From Lateolabrax maculatus (Eukaryota > Chordata > Actinopteri > Acropomatiformes > Lateolabracidae): 64,000 nucleotides of DNA. Shown here piece after piece: positions 32,815 to 43,965 of this stretch. Numbering within the stretch: position 1 is the first letter of the stretch; each line of letters starts with the position of its first letter. The notes beneath the pieces are model-generated. The model was not told the DNA's origin, did not search any database, and worked only from the letters and a program-made list of their open reading frames with translations. The position numbers and the translations under genes are program-made. The stretch spans positions 3,472,001-3,536,000 of the forward strand of contig CM062198.1 of NCBI GenBank assembly GCA_031216445.1, written 5' to 3'.

Positions 32815-35800
32815 TTATTATTTTATGTATCATTCACAGTAGTCTGAGAAGAAGGTCTGAACTGATGCAGTCCCTGTCACATGTTGTATCATTACAAATT
32901 CATTCAGTAAAAGAGATCCAATGTATTCATTGACCACTGTGTGCAGCAAACAAGCTGTGAGCAGCGAATGTCAACAGAAGAGCAGTTGTTGTATCTGTGT
33001 ACAGCACAGCCAAACTGTGTATGCTGAGAGGATGTCACATTGTTCAAATATAGAAGGAAGTTTATAATTAGCCTTTTCCATCATGCCTTGAGCAAATGTG
33101 ATCTGATGTCATACTGCACAAACACTGCTAATAGTTTTCCACAAAACAGCAGGGCATTGTAACAAGTTGTTAATCTTAACGTCACTGTTTCTTGTTCCTT
33201 AACTCAAATTCATATCTGCTGACACAAATTGTTTTCGCTTGATCATTGCAGTCTAACAAATACATTGCATTATTGTGGATGCTTCACAATAAATGCCAGC
33301 CAATGGTTTGCCAGTTGAACACTGAAGCAGCAACAGTAGGAAATGTTCCGTTGTGATCCCTATAGAAATGGGATTCAAATTTTAATAACTGAAGAATGGA
33401 AAAAAATATATATATAAGAAAAGTAACAAATGCATTGTAAAGGTATCATAAGCAAATTACTGATTTACTTACTGCTCTCACACAAACAACATAACACATA
33501 CTGTACAAAGGTGGGTTAGGTTTGTGGGATACTGTTGGTTATATAATCATAATATGGTCAAATATTTACTCTTGTACTTAGAAAGCATCTCTACAAATCA
33601 CTCACCACATACATGCATACAAACACTACCATGGTGTGGGTTTTTTGTCACTTTGATGTTTTATGGCTGGTGATGATTGGAATTCAGCCTTCACTTTGAG
33701 ACATCCAGACACCCAAATGTATTCGTGCTTTTTTCATCTCTACTTTATCTCTAACTCATTCCCTCTCTGCTTTCCTCTGACACACTTCTCTAAGCACCTA
33801 ACTCTGCATCTGTGTGTGTGTGTAAGATTGAGCTTTTTCCAAGATGGATTTGCAGAGGCTGTCTACCTGAATAGCAAACCTCCATAGATAATGTAACACA
33901 TTTTAGGGAGAATCTTTTCCTTCAACAACAAACTGCATATCTGCTTTCTATTTACCAAACAGACAGTAATAATAGAGAACATGGTAAACAAGAGAGCATG
34001 AATTTGAATGTTGCTTGGAAACAGATATAGGGGCTAACTGAGCTCAAGTTTGTCGTGTCATGTAAGGCTTGTCCTGGTGATTATTTGACCACCCTAAGCA
34101 GAGTCAATAAGCAGTGCAGTAGTCACACTTGCTGTTTTTGACAATGACGAACCTGCGTACTCAAGACTCAGGACTTCAGCCTCTTCCTAGTGCAGTCTCT
34201 CCTCCAAAGTCCATCTGAGTGAACTTTGGTGGAGAAACTGCAAGCTAAAGATCTAGCCCACATCAACCTGATATCATAATCAGACAGCAGGCCAGTGAGA
34301 AAAGTCAAACAGTCATGCAGGCTTCTAACTGGTACTGCAGAAATTCAATCTGGATGCACCTCCACCCAGCATCCACCTATAGGCTCTTAGTTATTGTTAT
34401 AGCTCCCTTAGTTATTATCGTCACTCCCCACTACCCGCTGTATTAAGCTTGGCATTTCCTTGTGGGGAATGATGAGATTGGAGTTTAGATGCCAAACATC
34501 AATGCTATACATATTGTACATTCACATAATAATCTATTTCACGTGAGTTGGCTGACTGAATGTCCTTTCCCAAAGGTCAAGAATGAATCTCCATGCTCAA
34601 GTATTTGGATTAATTTGTTATTCTGAAACAATGTGAAAGCAATAATAGCTATGCAAAAGCTACAAATAATTATGTTGTATTTCTGTTAATATTCAACAGA
34701 TAAAGTTTAATAAAACAAAAAGTATATGTGTGTGTGTGTTTTTTTGTAAAATGGAGCCTGAAAAATTGTATTGTGAAAATACATATAATATTAATTTCTG
34801 TCCTGCAGAGAGACACATAGACTTGTGTTTGTGCTGTTTGTGTAAACTCTGTCTGTTCTGATTTCAGTTTGAAATGTCTACTATAATCAACACAAGCATG
34901 TCAGACAGCATTGTAAGCTCCTCACACTGCTATCCCCCTGTAAGCTTTCCTTCTCCTACACTGTTTCTGTGACTTGTTGGACTGAAAACATGCCTCCCTG
35001 AAGCTCACATCTCTCTGATCTGATCTCTCAGTGTCTGATAAGGAAAACTGGCTCCACAGGAGGAATCCAAAACAGACCGCCGGAGACAAGCACGTTGGCT
35101 CCTGCCTGCTTCTGTTACCTTGCCAGACATCTGATTACTACTCAACAAAATGAATGTGATCTCCACACTTACTACATTTGACTTAACTGGCAAACAAGCC
35201 TGTTTTCTTTCTCACCAACACATAGTTGTCAAATAATATCATGGCTGTGGATCTGGTCAGTACCACAAACACATCACACATGCATGGTAATGACATCATT
35301 TCATGACACAAAGTAGCTTTTAGTGACAATACATAGTAATCAAGGTGTGTTAACCAATAAGAATGACGATCGCTGTAAGAGGAAGCTAGACCGACTTCTG
35401 TGAGCCCATTGAATTAAGCATGACACCTGCGGTTCCTTGTGGTAACAGAAAGTATCTTTTAATACAGGTCAGAGATCTGTTCAAAATAACCCAAACATTT
35501 GTGGGGGCACTACCGTGCCTTTAATAAAAAGCACTGAAGAAAATAGTGAGTCTCCTTGAGGAATATAACGTTATATATGTGGAAATATTTCAAACAAGAC
35601 TTTGATATTGCTGACTTCATCTTTTTACATACTTCCACCAACCTAACAGTCACACCATCTTTCAGATTAATCTTTTAACATGGCTTAAACTAATTTTCTC
35701 CTGACACTCTGCTAGTAAATTTGTAATAGCGTAACAACCTTTCCTCTCCCATATTGATGGGATGTAGTCTGGAGACATTGTTATCAGTAACCACTGCAGA

Positions 35801-36059
35801 TTTTCAGATGGTATTTTATAGCTGTGGTTGAGGGGCAGCATGGTGGGCTGGGGACTATGAGTTTATTAATCAGTGCTGGGCAGCAAGCAGAGGGACATGA
35901 AGCATAGTTCTATGAGCTGGAGATGTATCGCCTTTGTGCAAGCCTCACAGAAGCACTACTGACTTTCAAAAACTGTGGTGTTTTTTTTTTGGTTTTGTTT
36001 TTTAAACATGCAATGGTAACTATCTATGTAGCTAGCAAGCTATCTGTTCAGTTGTGCCA
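32815..36059. other. Unique AT-rich DNA, no recognisable gene
   Basis: Short TG runs (about 33812-33823 and 34727-34738). No repeat or coding assignment. Confidence 0.45.
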
Positions 36060-36765
36060 AAAAAGCACTGTGCTTCCCGGGAGCTCACCTGGTCGACATT
36101 AATAGGAAACTGGTTAGGAATAGAAAATCGTTTTTCATCACAAATTCCCACTGTGAGTATTGTTGTTGTTCATGCTGGTATCCATGCTGTTTTAGCTTGA
36201 GTGGGGACTGAGTTAGTAAAGGACAAATTTAACTCCAACTACTCAGTCAAAAATGTTGTTTTCTTCGGTCCCATTCCGTTTCTCTGCCAGCGTGGGTTGG
36301 AGATGGTCTGCCGTCTGTTTGCTCTGGACTCTTGGCTGTGTAAATGGTCCAACTTCAAAAGTTTTGGATTTTTTTCTGGCTGTGGGAGGCCTTCTACAGT
36401 CCTGATGGTTTGCACCCAAGTGGATTAGGGACCCATATGCTTTCTACAAACATAATTGTCTCCAATTGTGATGTCATCCCATATCACCCGTTAACTGGGC
36501 AACTGCTGCCAGTAATAGAGCCCCCTGCTGGAAACTCGGCCACACATTAATAATCTGGTCTATAACATTCCTGCCTCACCTCATGCCTCCTTGGCAAGGC
36601 CTGTTCCATCTCCATCTCCCAACTCTGGTTTTTGGGTTGTTAAATGTCAGATCACTTTCAAATAAATCGTTTTTCTGCCATGACGACATTGTATCAAAGC
36701 AGTTTGATTTATTTATGAATTTGGTTTGTATGCAATACACGTTGTAATAGCAGGTCATGATCACC
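36060..36765 (+). pseudogene. LINE ORF1 esterase (SGNH/GDSL) remnant plus ORF2 start
   Basis: Scattered frames read VSIVVVHAG (about 36153-36180, block III position, with GxND lost), NVVFFGPIPFLCQRGLE and LFALDSWLCKW (36250-36350), and FYSPDGLHPSGLGTHMLSTN (36390-36455), whose D-G-L-H is the SGNH block V catalytic Asp-x-x-His. Some CR1/L2-group LINEs carry this hydrolase in ORF1, where its role is thought to be membrane or lipid interaction. After a spacer, about 36635-36730 reads LLNVRSLSNKSF, the start of an APE endonuclease, so ORF1 and the ORF2 start are collinear. Multiple frameshifts; the 5' boundary is uncertain. Confidence 0.65.
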
Positions 36766-36916
36766 AATGTCAATATTGTTGCTTTTTATTGGTAAAAGTA
36801 GCTAATCATGTGTGGGAGAGAAATAGGTCATAATTTATGTTGTGTTTGCTCTGGCCACTCTAACAAGAAGTGCAACCTGCATGTTTGAGCTTGTTTCACT
36901 GGCCACAAGAGTCCGC

Positions 36917-36939
36917 AAAAAAAAAAAAAAAAAAAAAAA
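36917..36939 (+). repeat. A23 homopolymer
   Basis: Could be the poly(A) end of an unrecognised retrocopy on the plus strand. Nothing coding precedes it. Confidence 0.9.
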
Positions 36940-36985
36940 TTAATAACCCAGCTTTAAATGAATAAGTAAAAAGTAAATATGTTAA

Positions 36986-38002
36986 TGTAGCAGCACGAGG
37001 CGTGGGGATGCAAATGAATTCAAAAATAATTTAACTAACACCAAAAATTAAGAAAAAGACTGACAACGCCACCTGGGGAGTAATTTAGTAGAGCACCAGG
37101 CACACAGGTAAGTACTCATTTTGAGGCAAAATTCCAAAATTTAGAAAAAATAAATTTTAAATAGTTTTAAAAATGATTTCAAATTTCTTTCATCCCAAAA
37201 GAAAATGAAATAAGGAAAATCAATTAAGGGGGCTGGAGCTGAATGGATGGACAAGGCTAGGTGTAAGGGGGGGAACCCACCAAATTAAGAAAAACTACAC
37301 AGGGACCAAGCCCTGGTTAAAACACAGGCGGCTGAAGCTGATCTGGTGCGCGGTGTAAACCAGGGGCACTAGGCAGTGCAGCGTGGCGACCAATGCCAAA
37401 CACCAAAGGAACAGCACACTGCCGTACACAGCGCAGCGTGGAGAGACTATGTTTCCGAGGGAGGTAAAGCTTCAGCAGAGTCAACGCAGCAGAGACAAAG
37501 CTTTCCCAGAGGCGGAGCTTCAGCGGAAACAAAACAGCAGCGACCCCAATCAGCTGATCACAGCAACTCCTGTTTCAGGACACACACGCATACAGGAGGA
37601 GGGAGGAAGAGAGGACACTGGCTGTAGCTGGTGTTTACCTGCGACCACACTAGTGTTAGCCATCAGACAGCATCAACAACGCCAAGAAAGAGGGGGACAC
37701 TTACCAAATACACAGCTGCACATAAGGGAGCATGGAGCAGCACGCATACAGTTGCCCTACAACCACACAAAATGCCGTGAGACACAGAAAAACCCAAGCG
37801 TCCAAATGTGCTGAAGCAGCGGGCAGCCATACCTGTTGAGCCAACCAACCTTGGCCCGAAAATGATGCACCAATGACAGAGGTCCAAGAGGAAGAACCAG
37901 CAGAGGAGGATGGCCTTTATACTGGCCCACCTAATGACAGCCACCTGGTGCTAATTATGAGCCAGGGCAGTAATTAACAGATGCCACCACTATGCTGCTA
38001 CA
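36986..38002 (-). mobile_element. 1017-bp TG...CA element: solo LTR or TIR element
   Basis: Ends TGTAGCAGCA and TGCTGCTACA are perfect inverted repeats, extendable to AATGTAGCAGCA on both sides. The interior (37250-37960) is GC-rich compared with its flanks. On the minus strand GGGCCAGTATAAAGGCC at about 37908-37924 looks like a TATA-type promoter, favouring an LTR read leftward. No convincing target duplication is visible (GTTAA against TTCAT; TTAA against TTCA is the closest), so a non-autonomous DNA element cannot be excluded. Confidence 0.55.
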
Positions 38003-40974
38003 TTCATAAGCTGTTAGAGATGTTTAACGGTATTCCTTTACCTTAGATGAAGCCAGGCTGGCAGGTATGTTGAGCTTGGCTTGCTGAACTGAGAATACAG
38101 ATATACAACTACTACGGATCTTCTCATCTGATTCTGTTCAAGACAGAAAACATCAAACAACATTTTCCTCAAACCGCAAGTTCTCCTTATACTGTAATTT
38201 TTTCTTGTCTATGCTGTTATTGGAAATAAAGGCCAATGGAATGTGTTCATGGTCTTTATAGAAATCCAATAAATAAAGCTTGTCTAAAAACACATTTTCC
38301 CTTGTTCTCCTGAGTCAAAGCCTTGTCAGGTCACAATCTACCTGCATTGTCCCATGCAGTGATCTCTCTGAAGATATGTCAGTGAAATGAGCAGGGTACC
38401 AGCCCCCATCAGTCACTGTTAGATCATAATAACACTAATGGTAAAGGTGATCCAGGGGCTGGCTTTGTGGCCTCTGTTGACCAATGAGGCTTGAAATGAA
38501 ATACATTCCAATTGGCAATAAATCCCACAATATGTACAGTGATTTGCTTCCTTGTGTGGCCATGAATGATTAATGCATGTGTAGAAATCTAGATACAGAA
38601 GGTATGACACGGCCCATGGTAGAGTATATTTGCATGTGTTTGTACATAATTGACACGGGAAAGTCAACATGTCATCCAGCGATGTTGATCATCTGTTGAA
38701 AGGCCTCATCAGTCAATCCTTCTCTGTATGAGACCCATGTCCCTACATGATAAAACACTGTGCATCAGGATGAAAGACGCTGTAGGCACTATGTACTTTT
38801 GCTGTTTTATTTGCATTATTGTTATCACCATGCATGCATCTGATATATTTTCACAGCCTTGCAGAAAAGATGCTCCATAGGTTTGAGCCATGAAAATCAC
38901 AAGACGCTTTTTTTATCCAATTAACCTTCTACATATATCTGTCTCTGCTCAGTGACATGCTGGCATCACCGCCTCTGGGCTGAACTACTAATTAGACTTT
39001 GACCAGTGCAGGTCTTTGAAAGCAGCTGCCTATTTTTATGATGTTAACTGAGAATATTCCCATCATGAATATTGACCATACTTTAAAAGCTGAATAAATA
39101 ATTCCATACATCCATCATTTTGATAGCAATTGCTGGCCCTGGAACATGGTTACTAACCTAATATAACTTTACAAATTTACAGAATCTAATAAAAATGGAA
39201 GAATGGTCCACAGAGGTCCAACACAAGCAATCAGCAACTTACGTTCCAGAGAAGCAGCTGCTTAAGGATTGTGGTGTAGTGGGCAGGTTGATGAGGACTG
39301 GAATGTGGAACTGTGGGACCAGTTACTGGCTGTAACAGCCCTGCAGACACTAGTACCAGTACAGAAGATCAGCATGCTATGCTACAGTAAAGCTGCAAAA
39401 AAAGGGATGATCCAACAGAAATCTGTCTGTAGAGACACTATGGAACCACATCAGCATCACTCCTGAGAGACAGTTACAGAAGGATGGAGAGAAAAACCCA
39501 AAGTAGACTAAATTGTTATTTAGATATATGCACTTCCTCCTCCACTGTGAGAAGTTGTTTTCAGTAGAAGTCCTCCGCTACATTGAAATAGCCAAGAAAA
39601 TACTCATTTTAATGCCAGAGGAGAAACTGGCAGCTCCCCTGGGTGAAGGGACAGCAGCTTCTCTGGCAGCTAAATATGTATCTCCCCGCAACAAAGGGAC
39701 TGTAAGAGTAACTCACAACCATTATAAGATACCCCAAAGTAGAGATTTGTACAGTATTGAGTAATTGTATAAATTGTTTTATGTTGTACTGTATAGCAAA
39801 TAATGAACTGCATATAAATTATTGCATAGAATACCCTGCATGCTTTCTCTCTCAGTTAATATTGAGTTGGTTGAACATCTATAGATAATGGTGTATTTGA
39901 TCATCCCTAGTAGAAAGCATGTTGAGAATTACATCATATGAATGTCTTTTATTAAAATATTCCCTTATGATTTTATTTTCCTCTTCCATCCTCTCAAACT
40001 CAGTTTAAAATTCATGCAAGGACACTGCTGAGAGTACTACACAATAGAAACAGGAAATGTCATTGAACTGTTGCCAGAGACGTGGATTCTGTCCAATCAC
40101 AAAACAAAAAGTGTTGTTCCACCTTTTCTGTAACCTGAAATGTTGTTGTGAAATGTTGTGTTTTCTGAAATGTTGTTCTGTTTTGACCCTCAGGGCCACC
40201 GTACAGGGTATTGGCAATTATAGACACTATACTCTCCGGCTGGTTGAGATTATTTGTTTTACCGTATTATTATTAATTACAAATATACAAATGCAAATTA
40301 AATAGCCTGTTACAAGCAGCTGCTGCTGAGCACAGAAAAGAGAAACTACTGGATTTGTTAGTGAAGAAGCAGTGATGCATTATTAATGTTAGACAAAGCA
40401 GATGGTGTTAAGTATCCTGTGACTGCCTCTGCAGGAATGAAAGTAAGTTTCCAACACCTTCTCTACAACCTGCAGGACACTTTCTTTCTCTAAATAGAAA
40501 GAGCAAAATTCTTTAAAGCAAATACCAGATACATTTTTTTTTTAGAATGGATGCTGTGAGGGAGCACTTCTCTTCCCTAGCACCTTGGGTTGATATAATA
40601 CTTTGTTTTATCAACATATATGTGTAAATTAACTGCTGTAAAATGAGCTGCATTATTCACAGACCTGCCTTTGTATTTTGCTAATACCCGGAGAATGAAA
40701 AAGTGTATCAACTCAAGAGCAGATGAGGGCCGAATCATCCCGGGACGACGACCAAAATATGTAAACATGGTAACACCTACAGAGTTTCCTAAACTGTTCA
40801 TGTCGTGTAATTAGATTCTCTTTTAGTCTTTGTTTTTGTTATTTATTCAAAGTCTTCTGCTGACCTCACTTCACTTCCCGATAAAAGCTACTGCCCCCAC
40901 CATTCATGTGCTTAAACTTGTGGGAACAATTCTTGAGGATGTTCACAATCAACATAATGAAAGAAGGCAAGTTT
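38003..40974. other. Mostly unique DNA, no recognised gene
   Basis: Two unassigned plus-strand frames (39269-39466 and 39513-39764) have ordinary amino-acid composition (for example IEIAKKILILMPEEKLAAPL) but no domain I recognise; they could be relics or chance. The rest is AT-rich. Confidence 0.35.
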
Positions 40975-41105
40975 TGATGGGAGACACCACCATCACCGCC
41001 CAGGTAATTTTTTGCCACACTAGCAGTGTGGCTCAAGGGATGGCAGTGTGGGTTGGTCTTTTGGTCCAGACTGTAATATCTCAGCAACTATTGGATGGAT
41101 TGTAG
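40975..41105 (-). repeat. Dispersed teleost repeat (other end of the 27615 family?)
   Basis: TGGTCCAGACTGTAATATCT and CAGCAACTATTGGATGGATT read in reverse as the ATCCATCCAATAGTTGCTGAG-type block of a common fish intergenic repeat, preceded by CACACTAGCAGTGTGGCTCA. Recalled from general knowledge; class unknown. Confidence 0.45.
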
Positions 41106-41995
41106 TTGTAGTTGAAACATGGACATAATCTACTAGTTATACATTGCAGATAAGACATATATTAGAATTGCAACTAAAATATAGACACTGGTAAAGTAAA
41201 CTGGTAAACAAGAAAGGACTACTGACACTGATGGAGGGAGTCTATGTACCTGACAATGGCCTATGAATTGAGGCAGAGCAAGTCAACGTTACTTTTTGCA
41301 ACGTGAGAACGGACTGCTTTGAGGATTTTTAGCGCCAGGAGGTGAGCTTAAATTATGTCTTTCATTAGGGTCCATTAACCTTCGGCATAGTAACGTAAAA
41401 ATGTTAACTATGTAGGTCGTGCTTTTTAACAACCTGAATAGGCCAAATTCGTGGCCTTGATGTTAACACTTTATGCCCATGACCTTGTTCTAAGACTCAT
41501 GGACACATTTTTTCAAATTCAGCAGTACATGAAGTAATTGATGAGTTATTTGACATTGGAGAATTTTCTTATCAAAATATTGAAAACAATTATAGAGAAA
41601 GTTTTGGAGGAAAATAACTGTGCAGCTGATGCCTGTGTTGTAACATCATTGTCTGATGAAATACGGTCTTTGAACCCACTCAAATTCTTTCAAAGGAGGG
41701 GACTTTGGGCAACGAGTTCTAGGGTGATATGATCAAGAAGAGTTTTGTATTTGCCACAGAATGACTGACTAACTTCTCTTCAAAAGAGTCTCTTTCTATG
41801 AACTGCTGATCATCACAAGTCACTGTTGTAATTCAAAGAAAGTTGGAAAGTTTTTGACTTACATAGGCCTGCAAACAATCACGAGCATTGGGTTTGGTCC
41901 ACCTTATCCAGGGTATTAAATCAGATAAGAATAAGAGAAAACTCACTTAACAATACAGAATAAAAGTGACTATCCAATAACTCGTTATGTCTAAC
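41106..41995. other. Unique DNA, no recognised gene
   Basis: Nothing supported. Confidence 0.4.
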
Positions 41996-42048
41996 AATGT
42001 TTGATGCTGAGGCAATAAGAATCATGCTAACATGAAGTGGGTTCACCT
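41996..42048 (+). repeat. 53-bp block shared with 2397-2449
   Basis: AATGTTTGATGCTGAGGCAA and AAGAAGTGGG-like words match the earlier copy in the same orientation. Here it lies just upstream of a LINE ORF1 remnant. Confidence 0.55.
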
Positions 42049-42172
42049 CAAGATGAGATGAGGTGTGGCTGTGTAAGGACACGCCAACCCAAACTCTGCA
42101 CATCTGTTCACTCCTCCACATTCCTAAATAAATTCCAGAGTAATTACGTTCAGCGTTTTAGTTTGTTTAATT

Positions 42173-42724
42173 TTGCTCTCTTGTTTAATAAGTTCTCACT
42201 TATCACTCTTTCTTCTTTCTTTGTTTTTGGGAGAGCAAGATCACTGCTGGCGTACTGCGGTAACGTATCGTATCATTTCCGGTTGCCGGTGCCTCTGTAC
42301 TGTGTGTTTTGCGGCCAGAGTGGGCGACGTTGAGTCAAACCTAAAACTGCTGGCAAAAGATAAACGTAAATACTGTAAGATCGTAATTCACGTTGGCGGT
42401 AATGACTCCCAGTTACGCCAATCGGAAGTCACCAAAATTAATGTGGAGTCAGTGTGTAACTATGCAAAGACAATGTCGGACTCCGTAGTTTTCTCTGGAC
42501 CCCTGCCAAATCTGACCAGTGATGACATGTATAGCCGCATGTCGTCATTCAACCGCTGGCTGTCGAGGTGGTGTCCAGCAAACGATGTGGGCCTCATAGA
42601 TAATTGGCCAGCATTCTGGGGAAAACCTGGTCTGATGAGGAGAGACGGCATTCATCCCACTTTGAATGGTGCAGCTCTAATAGCCAGAAATTTGACCAAG
42701 TTTATTAGTGGTCCCACACCGTGA
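42173..42724 (+). pseudogene. LINE ORF1 with SGNH/GDSL-type esterase domain
   Basis: 183-codon open frame. CFAARVGDVESNLKLLAKDK is followed by KIVIHVGGNDSQLRQSEV (block III G-x-N-D, residues 75-78), SDSVVFSGPLPNLTSDDM, RMSSFNRWLSRWCP, VGLIDNWPAFWGKPGLMRRD and GIHPTLNGAALIARNLTKFI, with the block V Asp158-x-x-His161 pair intact. The expected N-terminal GDS block with the nucleophilic Ser is not visible in frame; the first 45 residues look like out-of-frame 5' sequence. The frame ends at a stop 26 bp before a family-B L2 3' end, implying that nearly all of ORF2 was deleted. This is one of the best-preserved LINE frames in the window. Confidence 0.75.
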
Positions 42725-42749
42725 CAATCCAGAGTTCAGACCAGAAAGC

Positions 42750-43215
42750 AGAATAGAATAGAATTTAAAATCGTCCTCCTCACTTACAAAGCTCTTATTG
42801 GTCAGGCACCATCGTATCTTAAAGAGCTGATAGTACCGTATTACCCCACTAGAGCACTACGCTCACAGAATGCAGGGTTACTTGTGGTACCTAAAGTCTC
42901 TAAAAGTAGAATGGGAGCCAGAGCCTTTAGTTATCAAGCTCCTCTTCTGTGGAATCAGCTCCCAGTTTGGGTTCGGGAGGCAGACACCCTCTCTTCGTTT
43001 AAGAGTATGCTAAAAAACGTTCCTCTTTGATAAAACTTATAGTTAGGGCTGGCTCAGGTGAGTCCTGAACCATCCCTTAGTTATGCTGTTATAGGCTTAG
43101 ACTGCCGGGGGATTTCCCATGATGCACTGAGCTTCTCTCTCCTCCTCTCCCTCTCTATCTGTATGCATTCCTATCCCACTAATACACGTTACCAACTCCA
43201 TTTCTTCCTGGTAGT
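42750..43215 (+). mobile_element. L2 family B, sense-strand 3' end
   Basis: This is the reverse complement of the 12300-13000 copy: GAATTTAAAATCGTCCTCCT, TACAAAGCTCTTATTGGTCA, CAGCTCCCAGTTTGGGTTCG, TCCTGAACCATCCCTTAG. It encodes FKIVLLTYKALIGQAPSYLK, ALRSQNAGLLVVPKVSKSRM and PVWVREADTLSSFKSMLKN, the L2 ORF2 C-terminus, in one readable frame to a stop at 43028. The last part of the 3' UTR is missing after TTCTTCCTGGTAG. Confidence 0.85.
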
Positions 43216-43861
43216 TTATAAATAATAAAGAAATAATCTGAATAAATAAAAACAAAATCTGAATCGTAGGATGTAAATCATAAGCCATTCCGACAACAGT
43301 AACAGTTAATCAAAGGGAACCTGCACTGACATTGTGTTGACATTAATATTAACTCTTGGTGAGAGTGAGTAACTATGGTTACGGGGACGCGCTGTATCTC
43401 TGAAACTTTCTCCTGATTCCCCCCTCCCTCTCACATCTACATATTCTATGGTTGTTTGTCTTTATAATGCCATTGCACAGGTGCTTTAATGCTGTATTAT
43501 AGCGGTGGATAAACATCTTGAGTTGATCTACAGGAGAATAAAAGTTTGAAAGCAATACAGAAAACCCAAAATTTTGTATTTTCCTTTACACAAATAAAGA
43601 CATTCCCACCATAAATTGATGCAGAAGAGGCACAAATTGGTGCGTAAACGTGTTCAATGTTCAAAATTTTCTGAGCGAGGAATTGTACCAGTGAAATTCT
43701 GCTTTCATCATTCGGAGCTAATTTCAAAAAAGTATTAGTATAGTATAGTATTGTATAGTATTTGGAGATGCCAACCATTTTCAAACCAGTCTTTGAGACT
43801 GGGCAAGTATCAGTCAGGTGGAAGTAAGTCACACATGTGCAAGTCACAAGCAAGTCTCAAT
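43216..43861. other. Unique AT-rich DNA, no gene
   Basis: Small ATAGTAT repeats near 43738-43765. From about 43800 there are CAAGTC words resembling those at 11150-11210. Confidence 0.4.
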
Positions 43862-43965
43862 TCACATTCCTTCACAGTTTTATTTCATTTTCATCTTAAA
43901 AATATATATATATTGCACATATTTAGTAATATTTGGTCATATTCTGTATTGTAAACATTTTTTGA
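43862..43965 (+). mobile_element. LINE 3' UTR fragment (same family as 45755-48410)
   Basis: CACATTCCTTCACAGTTTTA, TTTTCATCTTAAAAATATAT and TTGCACATATTTAGTAATAT match 48166-48260 of the large LINE downstream. Both boundaries are inside the UTR, so this is an isolated scrap. Confidence 0.75.

Noticed and set aside
39513..39764. 83-codon frame with KKILILMPEEKLAAPLGEG as a possible host exon
   Set aside because: No recognised domain, no clear splice-site pairing with the 39269-39466 frame, and no supporting neighbours.
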